This document shows, one piece after another, positions 10,650 through 21,043 of a DNA stretch of 40,000 bases. Source of the stretch: Chromera velia (lineage: Eukaryota > Sar > Chromeraceae); assembly GCA_018398765.1 (NCBI GenBank), contig JAHBMJ010005264.1, positions 7,501 through 47,500 of the forward strand, given 5' to 3'. Position numbers and translations under genes: made by a program. How positions within the stretch are numbered: position 1 is the first letter of the stretch; each line of letters starts with the position of its first letter. The notes under the pieces were generated by a model, which made no database searches, was not told the DNA's origin, and saw only the letters and a program-made list of their open reading frames with translations.

Positions 10650-12812
10650 AGAAAACCATAAAACATGCAAAAAGAACACAGACCAATTCATTTGGATTCT
10701 GCAGATGCGAAGTGGAGAGAACTGGGGATCAGAGATGCGGTAGAGAAAGAGGGGAGCGGGAAAAGGAATGAAGTGCAGTTTGCATATAGGAAGGGGGTGG
10801 GGACTCTGAATGCTATTTTTCTTTTGCTTCAATCGATTGCACGTTTTGAGTGTCTGTATGTTTCTTTCATTGATTTTACGAGCGTGTTTGATGAAACGAG
10901 TCATCGGATGATGGAAGTTCAACTAAGAAAACATGGAGTATCAGAAGAGACCATCAAGTGGGTGGCTGCATCTCTCCAGAACATTAGGGCAAGGGTGAGG
11001 GGAACGGACTGGTAGTTCAGAGAAAGCAAGGGGTCAAAGCAAGGCGGGCCGGCCGGTCCTTCTTTGTTTTCTACATATATTAACGACATGCCAGAAGAGA
11101 TCAAGAAGAGAGCAAGGCTGACAGGGAGGGGGCTAAAGGTCCAGAGAGATACAGACGGGTCGGAAGAAGACTTCCCCGTCGGCCTCTTCACAGACGACAC
11201 CTACCTGAAGTCAGCGGAGGCAAGGGAGATGGAAAGATTGCTGAGAGCTCTCGAGGAATACGTAGAGCCTCTCAGACTTCTTTTGTCAGACAAATCAAGG
11301 TTCGTCAAGTTCTGCTGGTCAGAAAGGGAAAGGGAAAGAAAGGAATCTTTTGTTTTGGGAGGGAAAGAGTTAGAGCAGGCAAAGGAATACCCATATCTTA
11401 GTTTGTTGTTGACAGAAGATTGCTCAGTAGATGCAATGATGAGAAAAAGAACAGTGAAAGCAGAAAGACTCTTTTTTACACTGAAAAGTAAGATCACATC
11501 AGCAGGAGAGATTCCCCTAGCCACTTGCTTCCATTGGTTTAAACAGACAGTGTGTGCCGTATGGCTGTATGGCTGTGAAGTGCATTCACATTCGCAGGAG
11601 TCTTTGGCAGACTTCGATCGATTGCAGAGGAGGTTCATTCGATGGGTTTTCCAGTTGAAAGAGAAAGAAAGCATACACACAACCTTTTTAGAGGCAGGCT
11701 TGCTTCCCATTGACTTAGTTGTAGCTCAGAGAACGCTGTTGTGCGCACAAAAAGTTTTGAAGAAAGCAAGAAATACACCAACAGGCCATACGCTTACCAA
11801 GTTAATTCAGGAGGGGGTGGACAGTGATTTGAAGGGGGGAAGACAACATCCTTTTCACTTTTTTCCTCATCTGAAGAAATGTGCTCAAACTCTTTTTCCA
11901 CACAGACGAAGCAACCCTTTTTGTATCAGGAAAGAGCTAGAAGCAGCAGAAAGACAGCCGGCATTTAAACAGAGAGACTAGATAGTAAGATGGGTTAGCG
12001 CACTACAGAGAGAATCGGTGGCAAAAAGAAAGAACGAAATCTTTGCAGAAAGAATAGAGAGCGCAATGCAAAAAAGAAAAGAAAACGAGAGAAAAGAACT
12101 ACAAGAAAGATCACTGATGCATCCGATACATACTGTAATATCAAACGGAAACCGCTTAAACTTGTGGCTGCACAGCAAACAGATAGATAAAAGAAACAGA
12201 GAAAACGGTCTCTCAATTGAGAGAGAAAGTATCAGGCGGACCCCTGTGTGCTATAGAAAGGTTGCACCCTCGTCAGTCCATAGAAGAAGAGCAGCATTCA
12301 GGGTGGGAGAGAGGAGCCTTGAGGTCAATAAGGGGAAATTCTCTCTTGATGGAGGGAGGGGGACCCCGCTGCATGACAGAAAATGCATTGTTTGCTCTGA
12401 TCTTCTTGGCATCTAGGTGGTTGAAGACGAAGTACACGTTCTGACCAAGTATTCTTTGCATAATGCTGAGAGGGCTGTTTGCTTGCAGGCTCTTTCAGAC
12501 ACATGGAATGAAGGGAGAGGGGAAAGAGCAGCAGGAAAGCCAAAATAGGGAGAGGGGAGAAACAGGAAGACAAAAAGGCTTACCTTGTTTTCTTTTCTTT
12601 TAAGTGAGACAGATGGAAGCGTCGACAAGTTTTTGAAGGATGTTGTCACAAAACGAGCTGCCATAAAGGAATGCCGCAAAAGAAATGTATGCAGCCTGCA
12701 AGATGTATTAAGCATTCAGCTGGACCAAGTCCATCAAATCCTTTGGTTAAATGAAAAGGAAAGAAAGAAAAGACAGGCAGAGTATTCAGCAACATGGCAG
12801 CAAATGAAGTAA
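10650..12812 (+). pseudogene. LINE copy 2 reverse transcriptase, single frame with four UAG stops
   Basis: One frame runs from 10665 to a TAA at 12810-12812. It is interrupted only by TAG at 11013, 11979, 12414 and 12546, with no frameshift. RT landmarks in order are: the Q-F-A-Y-R-K motif (near 10780), the F-I-D-F-T...F-D box, the G-G-P-A-G-P-S-L-F box (near 11045), the catalytic F-T-D-D box (about 11184-11198), the W-L-Y-G-C-E motif (near 11560), and a C-terminal C-x2-C...H knuckle near 12390-12440. It aligns throughout with copy 1 at moderate identity, so the two are different subfamilies and not recent duplicates. Endonuclease sequence is missing from the sense part and lies inverted just upstream. 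Confidence 0.85.
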
Positions 12813-13165
12813 GTAAAGGAAGAGGGAGAAACCAAAGGGTTGAGTGACTGGGAAGTAATGAGATTGGCCTCTAATCGATCGACCGTTTGTTTTGAGATGC
12901 CTCCGTTTGAAGTCTGTTTGAGCTCCGCCGGGTCGATCGGCGGGCCGCAGCATCGTCAGTGAGAGTTGATTGATTGCAGTCTTTCGCATGCAATTGATAG
13001 TAATTGATTGATTATCATGTAAACAGTTTTGGCCTGTGCGGGCCAGCCAGGAAGGTCCGATGCGTGTATACGCTTTTCCTGGACGCCGCACGTCGAGCGC
13101 TCAGCATTGGGGCAGGAGGTCAATCCTCCAGACATTAATCCTATCCTATCCTATCCTAACCTAGT
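12813..13165 (+). repeat. LINE copy 2 3' region and tail, type beta, ending (TCCTA)n
   Basis: This tail differs from type alpha. It holds a stem CCAGGAA (13047-13053) with TTCCTGG (13076-13082) enclosing GCGT-GTAT-ACGC (13062-13073). A second hairpin is GGAGG-TCAAT-CCTCC (13115-13129). It ends in repeated TCCTA units at about 13137-13163. The same ATTAATCCTATC word occurs at about 9893. Assignment to copy 2 is by position. Confidence 0.65.
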
Positions 13166-13268
13166 AGATGATAACAAAATAGTATTAAAACTATAGTATC
13201 ATATATGTCAAACTATTTTTTTTAAATTAGTAAAAGTTTATAGGAAAAGTTTCACATAATATACATTT

Positions 13269-13328
13269 CTTTATATTGAAAAAACTCTCTTTTGGTAACT
13301 TTATATTGAAAAAGCTCTCTTTTGTTAC
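13269..13328. repeat. 30-bp direct repeat overlapping the stop codon of the Myb gene
   Basis: Two near-identical 30-bp units, 13269-13298 and 13299-13328, each with TTTATATTGAAAAA followed by CTCTCTTTTG. The second unit includes the TAA stop (13325-13327) of the minus-strand gene, so the gene's last bases and 3' UTR are duplicated sequence. Confidence 0.8.
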
Positions 13329-14339
13329 CAAATAAACTCAGATCCTCCTGCTACAATGTCTTCTTCGTCTATGTCGTCCCATTCACTCATGGCCTGAGCA
13401 TTCGTCCTCTCTCGGCTTTCTTTTGGTTTATCTCCCAGCTCTCCATCCTCCCGTGTCTTTTTCTTTTTTTTCTTTTTCTTCTCTGGAATTTGATCTTCAA
13501 AAGATGCACCCCTGTCCTCGTTCAATTCCTCTTCCTCTTCCTCGTTGCCTCTCCTTTTGCCTCCGCCTTCTCTGTGCCCCCCCTGCTGTCTTTCAACATC
13601 CTTTCCCTTCCGCTTCTTCTTCTTCTTAGTCTTCTGCCGAACCTCCTCCTCCTCGTGTACATCGTCACCCCCATCAAGACCTTCCTGTTCCCCTCGCCTT
13701 TTTGTTTTTCTCTTCAAAGAGGAAGAAGAAGAATTTGAAAGACCAAAGGAAGAGACAGGAGGAGACGGGAGCATCTCCTCATCTTCTTCCTCTTGCCCCC
13801 CCCTCTCGGGTTCTTCCCCCCACGCCTCCTCCTCCTCCTCGATATGATCGTCCTGCTGCAGTTTGTGGTGATGTTCTTCAGACGCATCATCATCGCGTTC
13901 TTTCTTCTTCTTGCCTTTCTTTTTCTTTTTCGGTTGAGTGGGAAGAGGAAGAGGGGGATCTTCTGCGGCCTCTTCCTGCTGCGCTGTCTCCTCCTCAACG
14001 TCCTCAACTGATTCGAATATCTCAGAACGTCCATTCATCTTCCTCTTCCTCGACTTCTTCTCCTTCCTGTTCTGATTTTCTTGTGGATCCTCGTCGTCTG
14101 CATCCTCTCTTTTTGCCTTCTTCTGCCTCTTCATCTTTTTCGATTGCTTGTCGACTTCCTCCTCATCCTCTCTTCCTTCAAAATCTTCTGACAGCGGGGT
14201 TTCTTGTTCTTCGTCATGATTCCGCTTTTGTTTCTTCTTCTTTGGCCTTTCTTCCTCTTCTCCTTGTCGTTCTTCATTTTCGCTCCGTTTTTTCTTTTTT
14301 TTCTTCTTCTTCAGCTTTTCTTCTTCTCCTGCTACTTCT

Positions 14340-14370
<31 letters not shown>

Positions 14371-17300
14371 GCTCTTCATGTCTTTTCCGTTTCTTCTTTT
14401 TCGGTTTGGCTTCCTCTTCTTCCACTTCTTCCTTCACTTGCTGCTCTCCTCCGACCCCTTTTTTCGGCTTTCTCGCTCTCTTCAGCTTTTCATCGTCTTC
14501 TCTTTCGTCTTCTGCTTCCTGGCGCTCTAACGCAGCAGCAGCTGCTGCTGCCGCTGCTTCCTGCCTTTCCCTCCTTCTTTGTCTCTTTCTCTCCTTCTTC
14601 TCCTTCTGACTTCTCTCGTCAAGGTGAGAAGAGAATTTCGATTGAGGGGCGTCGAAACCCTCCCCCTCATCCTCATCGCTTTGTGGTACTTTTTTTGCTT
14701 TTCTCTTCCCCTTCTTCTTCCCGCTCTCTGTCGGCGGTCCATCGTCAAATACTTCTTCGAGCGCTTCCCCTTCCCTTTCTTCTGTGTCTGCCTCATCTTC
14801 ATTCGCCATCCTTTTCTTTTCCTTCTTTCTCTTCGTCTTCTTTGCCGGCTTCGCTGCGGACCCCATTCCCTCTCCCTCTTCTTCTTCAAGGTATTCATCT
14901 CTCCGAACAACAAATTCTCTTCGCATCTCCTCTTCCTCCTCAGGATGAAAACCCCCCAAATCACCCCTGCTGTCTCCGTCAGACTCCCCATCCGCACCCC
15001 TGAAGTACCGTCCATAAGTGTCAGGCAGTTCATCAAAGGACCCGCCCTTCTTGAGGATGGTCTTCAAATCCCCCAACAAAGAGGAAATCATCTCCTCGTC
15101 AGACACCCTTCTCTCCTCCGAACTGCAGTCTGCTTTCCGGTGGAGCTGGCGGACGCTTTTTTTGAAGCTCTCCACATCTTCACCTTTCGCCTTCCGTTCT
15201 GCCTCTCTCTTTTTCAACCGTTTCTGCACGCACACACTCATCCATCTACCCATCCACCCATCCAGTGATCCTTCGGCGCATCCACACGCGCACAGACAAG
15301 CCAACCCCGTTTTCTTCATTTCCCCCTGCTGCCGAGCAGGTGTGTATCGTTCCCGATGACTGGGGGGAAAGGGAGAGACATGGAGGCAAAGATCGAAACA
15401 GAAGATCAAGTTTACACCGATGCATGAAAGAAGCGAATCAGAACAATTGAGCAATGTGCGCAAGCAAAAGATGTTCCCAATACAGCCTCACTGAATCCCT
15501 CCCTCCCTCACGTACCCACCCTCATCATGTATCTGCAATGAAATTCTGGCCAGAAGGGCACCAGCCGGGTCCACGGCACAACGGAAGGGTCCCCGAACAC
15601 ACGCGAGTTACGACGAAGACACCGCAACATGTGACGCCACACGACCTGCAGGATTAATCAGCGTTAATCAACACATGGATGGATCAATCCCCCCAAGCTT
15701 GTTCTTCGGTTCTTTTTGTCATCCCAATTGATCTTTTCATCCAATCGAGGCTGGTCGAAGGGTGTGCGTTTGCGTCTGATGTATGGAATCATTGAAAGCA
15801 CACAGATGGGTGGAGCGACGAAAAGAGTTGGGCACCTGCATACATACGATCATCAGGCCTGGCAAACAAGGAGCAACGGAAGGCGCAATTACAGAAGAAG
15901 TTTGCAAAAAACGAACGCTTGGGCCAGGAACGGAGCGAGAGGGAGAGAAGGACGACGCGACCGACCGATTTGATTCCGGGATATCTAGTATTCGCCCCCC
16001 TCACATAATCCCAAAGAAAGAAGGACTTCAATGTCGACACCGAACGTCCAGGTCGAGATGCAGCCACTCTCTCCCACACAGACACCGAATCTTCCCGAGA
16101 CGAGTACGGCCCTTTTCTCTCTTTTCCCCTGTACTTCCTCTCCCTGTGTTCTCCTTCCTCCCCTTCCTCCTCATCCTCATCAAAATCCTCCCTGTCCCTA
16201 TACTTTTCGGCCTTCGCTTTCGGCAAAGCCCCACTCAGACCCCACTGCCGAGCTAAATCGCGAACGCCCTCAGGGAGGGGCATGGAAGGACAACCCGTCA
16301 CCTCCCTGCATCCATCCACCCATCCATCATGTATCGATCGAGCTTCGATCCCGGGTCAAAAAGAGAAGGGAACGGAAGAGGAGGGAAAACACCTGCATGC
16401 ATTCCCAAGGGAATCCTCCTCCTCCTCCACCAATTTCAAAGAAAAGAAGAGAAAAGAAGAGGAGGAGAAGACAGACGGGAATGCAAAATGGCACCTCCCT
16501 CTCGATCAGAATCCAGCTGAGCACCCCATGGCGATACATACGGACAGACTATGTTGATATCGTCTTGTCTTTACTTTACAGACAGACAGACTGACAGACA
16601 GACAGACAGACAAAAACAACCACACGAATTCAGCTACGGCGGCAGCTCGACCAACCTGTAGACTCTCAGAAAATCCTTCCGCTCCCCTTTTGTCAATCGT
16701 TTCTTCTTGACCCCAGACTTCTCCCTTGCAGCCAACCCAAGATCATCTTCATCTACCTGCTCCCCCCCTTCTCCTTCCTCTGGGTCAGAACCTCTCCCAG
16801 ATCCCTTCTGTGCACGGGGGGACAAAACCCGAGGCCTCCCTCCCGCATCATCATCGGAGGACGACGAGTCACCCTCTTCTTCACCATCGCGGCCCCATCT
16901 TCCCGTCTTCTCTCTCGCGCCTTCCCCCTCACTCCGACCCTTCCATGCACCCGTTCCCTTCACATACTGATGGGAGGAAGAGGAGGAAGAAGGCAAAAGA
17001 TCCTTCCGGTGTTTGATGTTGCGCCAGCAGTCTCTGCAGAAGTGTCGAAAAGAAACGGGATTCGTTATCCTCTCCTCTGTTCTCACTCACTTGTAAAAGA
17101 GCCAGAAAGAAAGGAAGACGCGCATCCGCATCTACATAAGGAACCCCCCCATGCATCAAGTAAGTCAACGATGGATGTTTTTCCGATTCGACAGGCAGAC
17201 ATACATACAACCCAGCCAGCAGGTAAACGAAAAAAAACACAGGCAGACCCGCTGGTGAGCACAAAAGAACCCCCCACCTTCCAGACACACAGACGCACGC

Positions 17301-19865
17301 GCATATACACACATTCGCACACGCACGCACACTTTCTCCCTTGCAGACACATCCATGCATACGCACAAGGAGAGAAGGGATGATGTGGGCGGGTGTGGAC
17401 GGAGAATGAGTTTGGAATTCGACGACTCGCTTCCATTCCGAAACCTTCGAACGAACGAAGGCCAACTCACTAACTGATCTATCGACGTACTGCATGCACT
17501 CACTTGATTGCGATGTTGGATCTCTTCCACCCCGCGAGTTTGTTGATTTTGGCCCATTGGTTCCCGTGCACGGCCTGCAGCCTCGCCAGGGTTCTCTTCT
17601 CTTCATCCGTCCACGCCCCCTCTGCATGCATGCATTCATGCACAATTAAGCAGAGGAAGGAAGGAAGGACATGAAGCTGGAGCGACAGACAACCGCTTCG
17701 CATAGTGTCTTCACTCATGCATTAACAAAAAGAGGTGAGGAGAGGAAAGGTTGAAGGAAGGGAAAAGGGGGGGTCGAGTGAAGAGCAACGAAAGCTCCAG
17801 AACAAGAGATACATACCAACTTCGTAGAGCAGGGAGCAAGAGGGAAGGAAGAGAAAGAGAGAAACCTGCTCCTTCCCATCTTCTCTCAGCAACAGCGTTC
17901 GTTTTGTTGCACAGGGCTCTGTCTTTCTTTCATTCGACACTCCTCCAAAGAGTTCCTCTCCCTCTCGAGGTGCCTCAAGGACATGCACAGAAATTCGCTA
18001 CTGACTTTTCACCGAATTGAGGAGGAGACTCTTTGCTCGCACTTTGATGCTGTTCAGAGGCCGCAGGGGGAGGCACACGCCTACTTGCGTGCAGACACAA
18101 ACAAGTAGGGAGAGGGAAGAGAGACAGTCAGGAAGGAAGGAACCGCCCCAAGTATAAATAAAGAGATAGCCAGACATAGAGACAGCCCCACAAAGTCAGT
18201 CAATCAGTCGGACCGTCCTTCTCTTCTCTCTCCTGAACTCAACTCAACTCAACCCAGCTCAGCTCCACAGATTGATGCACCCATCCATCCATCTATCTGT
18301 CGATCCAAAACAAAAGGAAAAGATTGAGGAAAGGACTCTCTATCCCCCCGGTTGCGTGGTAAGCCTTCTTTCACGAAAGGATTCATTTGGGCGACAGGTG
18401 GGAAGGAATCATCCAGACATAGAGGGAGGCCCATCACTGATTGTTTCCCTTCACTTATTTCTTCTCTCGACCTCTTTCTTTCTCTTTCTCCTGAGCGAGC
18501 GGGTGGGATCATGCAGCAGACTGAAAGAAAACCGCCACCTCGCTTCCTCGCTCACTCACTCTCTTGCATTCGCCAGCACCCAATTCGGCGGACGACACAC
18601 AGACGGACATCCAGACGACACACCGATTTCTTTCCAGTGCGACTGCTTGCCTCCCTGTTTGCCCTGGAGGAGGATGGCGTCCTTTGCCTCTTCCAGACTG
18701 CTGAAATTTCTCTGCATCACCCAAGGGGGCGGATCGAGGCGCAACAAGAGAGAGAGAGAGAGAAAGAACGAGAGAGACTTGCATCACTTTTGCGAGGGAG
18801 GAAGAGGAGGAGAGAGGAAGAGGCGCTAAGGCCAAAAAGAGACCCAGTGACAGTAGAGCAAGGAAAAAAGGAAGGAAGAAGCCGGGAGGCCGGGGAGGAA
18901 GCAAGCTGCAGAGAGAAGAGGAAGCTATGTTAGTAAAAGGCAAGATGAGGAGAGGACAGTCACTTGCACACGCCATGAGTTGTTTTACATTTCATTCTGC
19001 ACATCTGTTTTCTTCCATGCATGACTCACCTTTGCGTATGCCTCAAATGCTTCTTTCAGCGTATCGTCTTCTTCCTTCGACCAGCGTCCCTGAGAACAGG
19101 GAGAGAATTAAGGCAGAAAGAAAGGGGGAAGGGACGCAATTGTTGATTAGACAGACCATGCATTCCGCCATTAGAGGTGTACCGCGGCCACGGCTCAGGA
19201 GCAGCAAGATCGAATGAACAGGCGAGCGAGCGAAAGACAGAAGAGAGCAAAAGAGAAAGAGATAAGGAACGTGGACTGTTTTTTGGGGGGTAACACAAGA
19301 AACTCGGCATCGTTTTTTTTTTTTTCCTGACTGACCGTGCGGACAGGTCGATCGTAGTGATCGAATTGAGCCCTTCCTTCCGTGACTCCTTTCCTCTCTG
19401 CGGTCTTGATTGCACTTTTCTCCTTCAGGACTTTCTTCTCTTTTTTGTTCTTTTTCTTTTTCTTCCCGTGTCCCGGAGATTCGTCCTGCTGGTCTGTCTG
19501 ACTGTAGACCCGAGAGAAGCCCAGAGACGACACTCGACGTGGTTTCGTCTGCAGAAGTACCGACAAAAAATGAACTTATCGAATTCATACATATCATTCA
19601 CACCTGTTTTGTTGATGCCTTCGTCCTTGCCCCTCATGGATGCAACGGGTAGAGAACTCCGTGAAGTGAAACCTGTTGGCAAGAAGATGGGGAAGGGATG
19701 CAAGAATGGATTTGGCAGGACAGTAATGGGGCAAACTCGCGCAAGAGAGATTGCAGAATCTACTTCCACCTTCCAGTTGAACCCAAGTAAGAAACAAACC
19801 AGGGAAGGGAGGCCCCGCCTGACCAGAGAATTTGTCCCCTCGTCATCGCTGCTGCCCTCCGTCAT
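13325..19865 (-). CDS. Myb/SANT-repeat DNA-binding protein, TTF1/REB1/DMTF1-like, nine exons
   Basis: My model is complement(13325..15223, 16086..16305, 16656..17033, 17504..17619, 17913..18004, 18624..18711, 19030..19089, 19336..19548, 19800..19865), about 1,043 aa. It starts at ATG 19865, and phases agree at every junction. The best-supported Myb repeat spans exons 6-7 with the classic tryptophan spacing W176-x18-W195-x19-W215, ending D-C-W-R-N-I. A first, longer Myb-like repeat spans exons 3-5 (W96, W139). Exon 5 (17913-18004) and the exon 6 acceptor are my least certain calls. Residues 412-1043 are almost entirely Lys/Glu-rich with an Ala run, and end in an acidic tail. Related proteins bind DNA in the nucleus, and TTF1/Reb1 stop RNA polymerase I at rDNA. 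That specific role is inferred. In TTF1 the Myb part is C-terminal; here it is N-terminal. The gene is divergent from the gene at 20511. Confidence 0.75.
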
Positions 19866-20510
19866 TTCAGACAAGGTCTCAAGAAAGGGAACGAAGGACA
19901 GAAGAACAGAATAACAGACAGGCGATCACGAGAACAGAGGATCGACAGCAAGCCAGCGAAGGAATGTGCCCACCCCCCGTCTCCTCATATAATCTTTGCC
20001 GGCGGCTCTTCAGACAGCTTCTGGTGGGTGACCGGAATTTTTGAGACCGTCCATCAGAATGAATGTGTCTGTGGAAATGCATGGGAACGCTGACTTGCTT
20101 CTCGCCAACTCTGACGCAACTTTGACCATCTTGACGGATCGACTAATCGAAAGCTGAGGGAAAAGCTGACTTTTTTTGCATGTGCCATGCAGGCCCTCCC
20201 ATGCTGGCGCATGCACATACATGTGCATGTGAAATTGCGCGCGCACGTGTTGCTTGCCACGGTTAATCGATGCTCAAAGCAACGTATGTAAATGCTTTCG
20301 TGATAGGACCTACACATTCACTCGTCCCATACACACATTTCTCCTCTGTGTGAGCACTGAGTAATGCTTCGTTGAGGAAATGATCCGTTCGCATGCAGCT
20401 CTTGGCGCGTGCAACAAGCACATGTGTTTCCCAATGAAACGGGTGTTGCATGGCAGAATGACCTTTCTCGGTCGTCCTAGGAAAGATCGGTAGTAAAGAC
20501 TCTGCCGCAA
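19866..20510. promoter_or_regulatory. divergent intergenic region with inverted repeat
   Basis: This lies between the starts of two genes. It contains the inverted repeat CATGCACAT-AC-ATGTGCATG at 20210-20229, several TGCATG words, and a GCGCGCGCACGTG run just after. It is likely to hold both promoters, judged only from position. No gene is supported within it. Confidence 0.4.
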
Positions 20511-20985
20511 ATGGATCAGCCGGTCAAAGACAGTAGACGACCGTCGGTTACCCCGGATGGCACAGCCGGGGCACCCGCAGCGGAAGCAACGGATGGAGAC
20601 AGAGAGGCCCCTCTGGGAGAAGGAGGGGGTGTTGTTGTTCCCTCCCCTTCTTTCCGGGTCCTCGGAATTCCGGGCCGTCCTCTGTCGGGAAATCGGGTGG
20701 GTGTGCCTCCGCTTGTTGTCCGGCGCTCCTCTTCCTCTGTTGCTGTGGCGGAGGTCGCGTCAGTGCGTGTGAAGAGACACATCGAGAGCCCAGAAGCACC
20801 GAAGTAAGTTCTGCAATGGAGTCAAACTGCCATGCACTCTGCAGCACCATTTTTGGGCAGATGCGTGCTCTGATAAGCACAAGAGAGTCTTAAAAGGAAG
20901 AACTTATTTTAGCTCCCCGGCCCATCGCCCTCGAAGTGTGTGTTTGTCTCTGAGTATGTGTGCGGGTATGTTGGTACCCCCTCAA

Positions 20986-21043
<58 letters not shown>

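Noticed and set aside
10665-12812. UAG reassigned to an amino acid in this genome
   Set aside because: The gene at 20511-28870 appears to end in TAG, and the UAG sites in the LINE align with different residues. A standard code with decay is simpler.
13702-15003. 433-codon plus-strand frame
   Set aside because: It is the reverse of the Lys/Glu-rich exon of the Myb gene. Its Leu/Ser/Phe-rich sequence is what that exon gives when read backwards.
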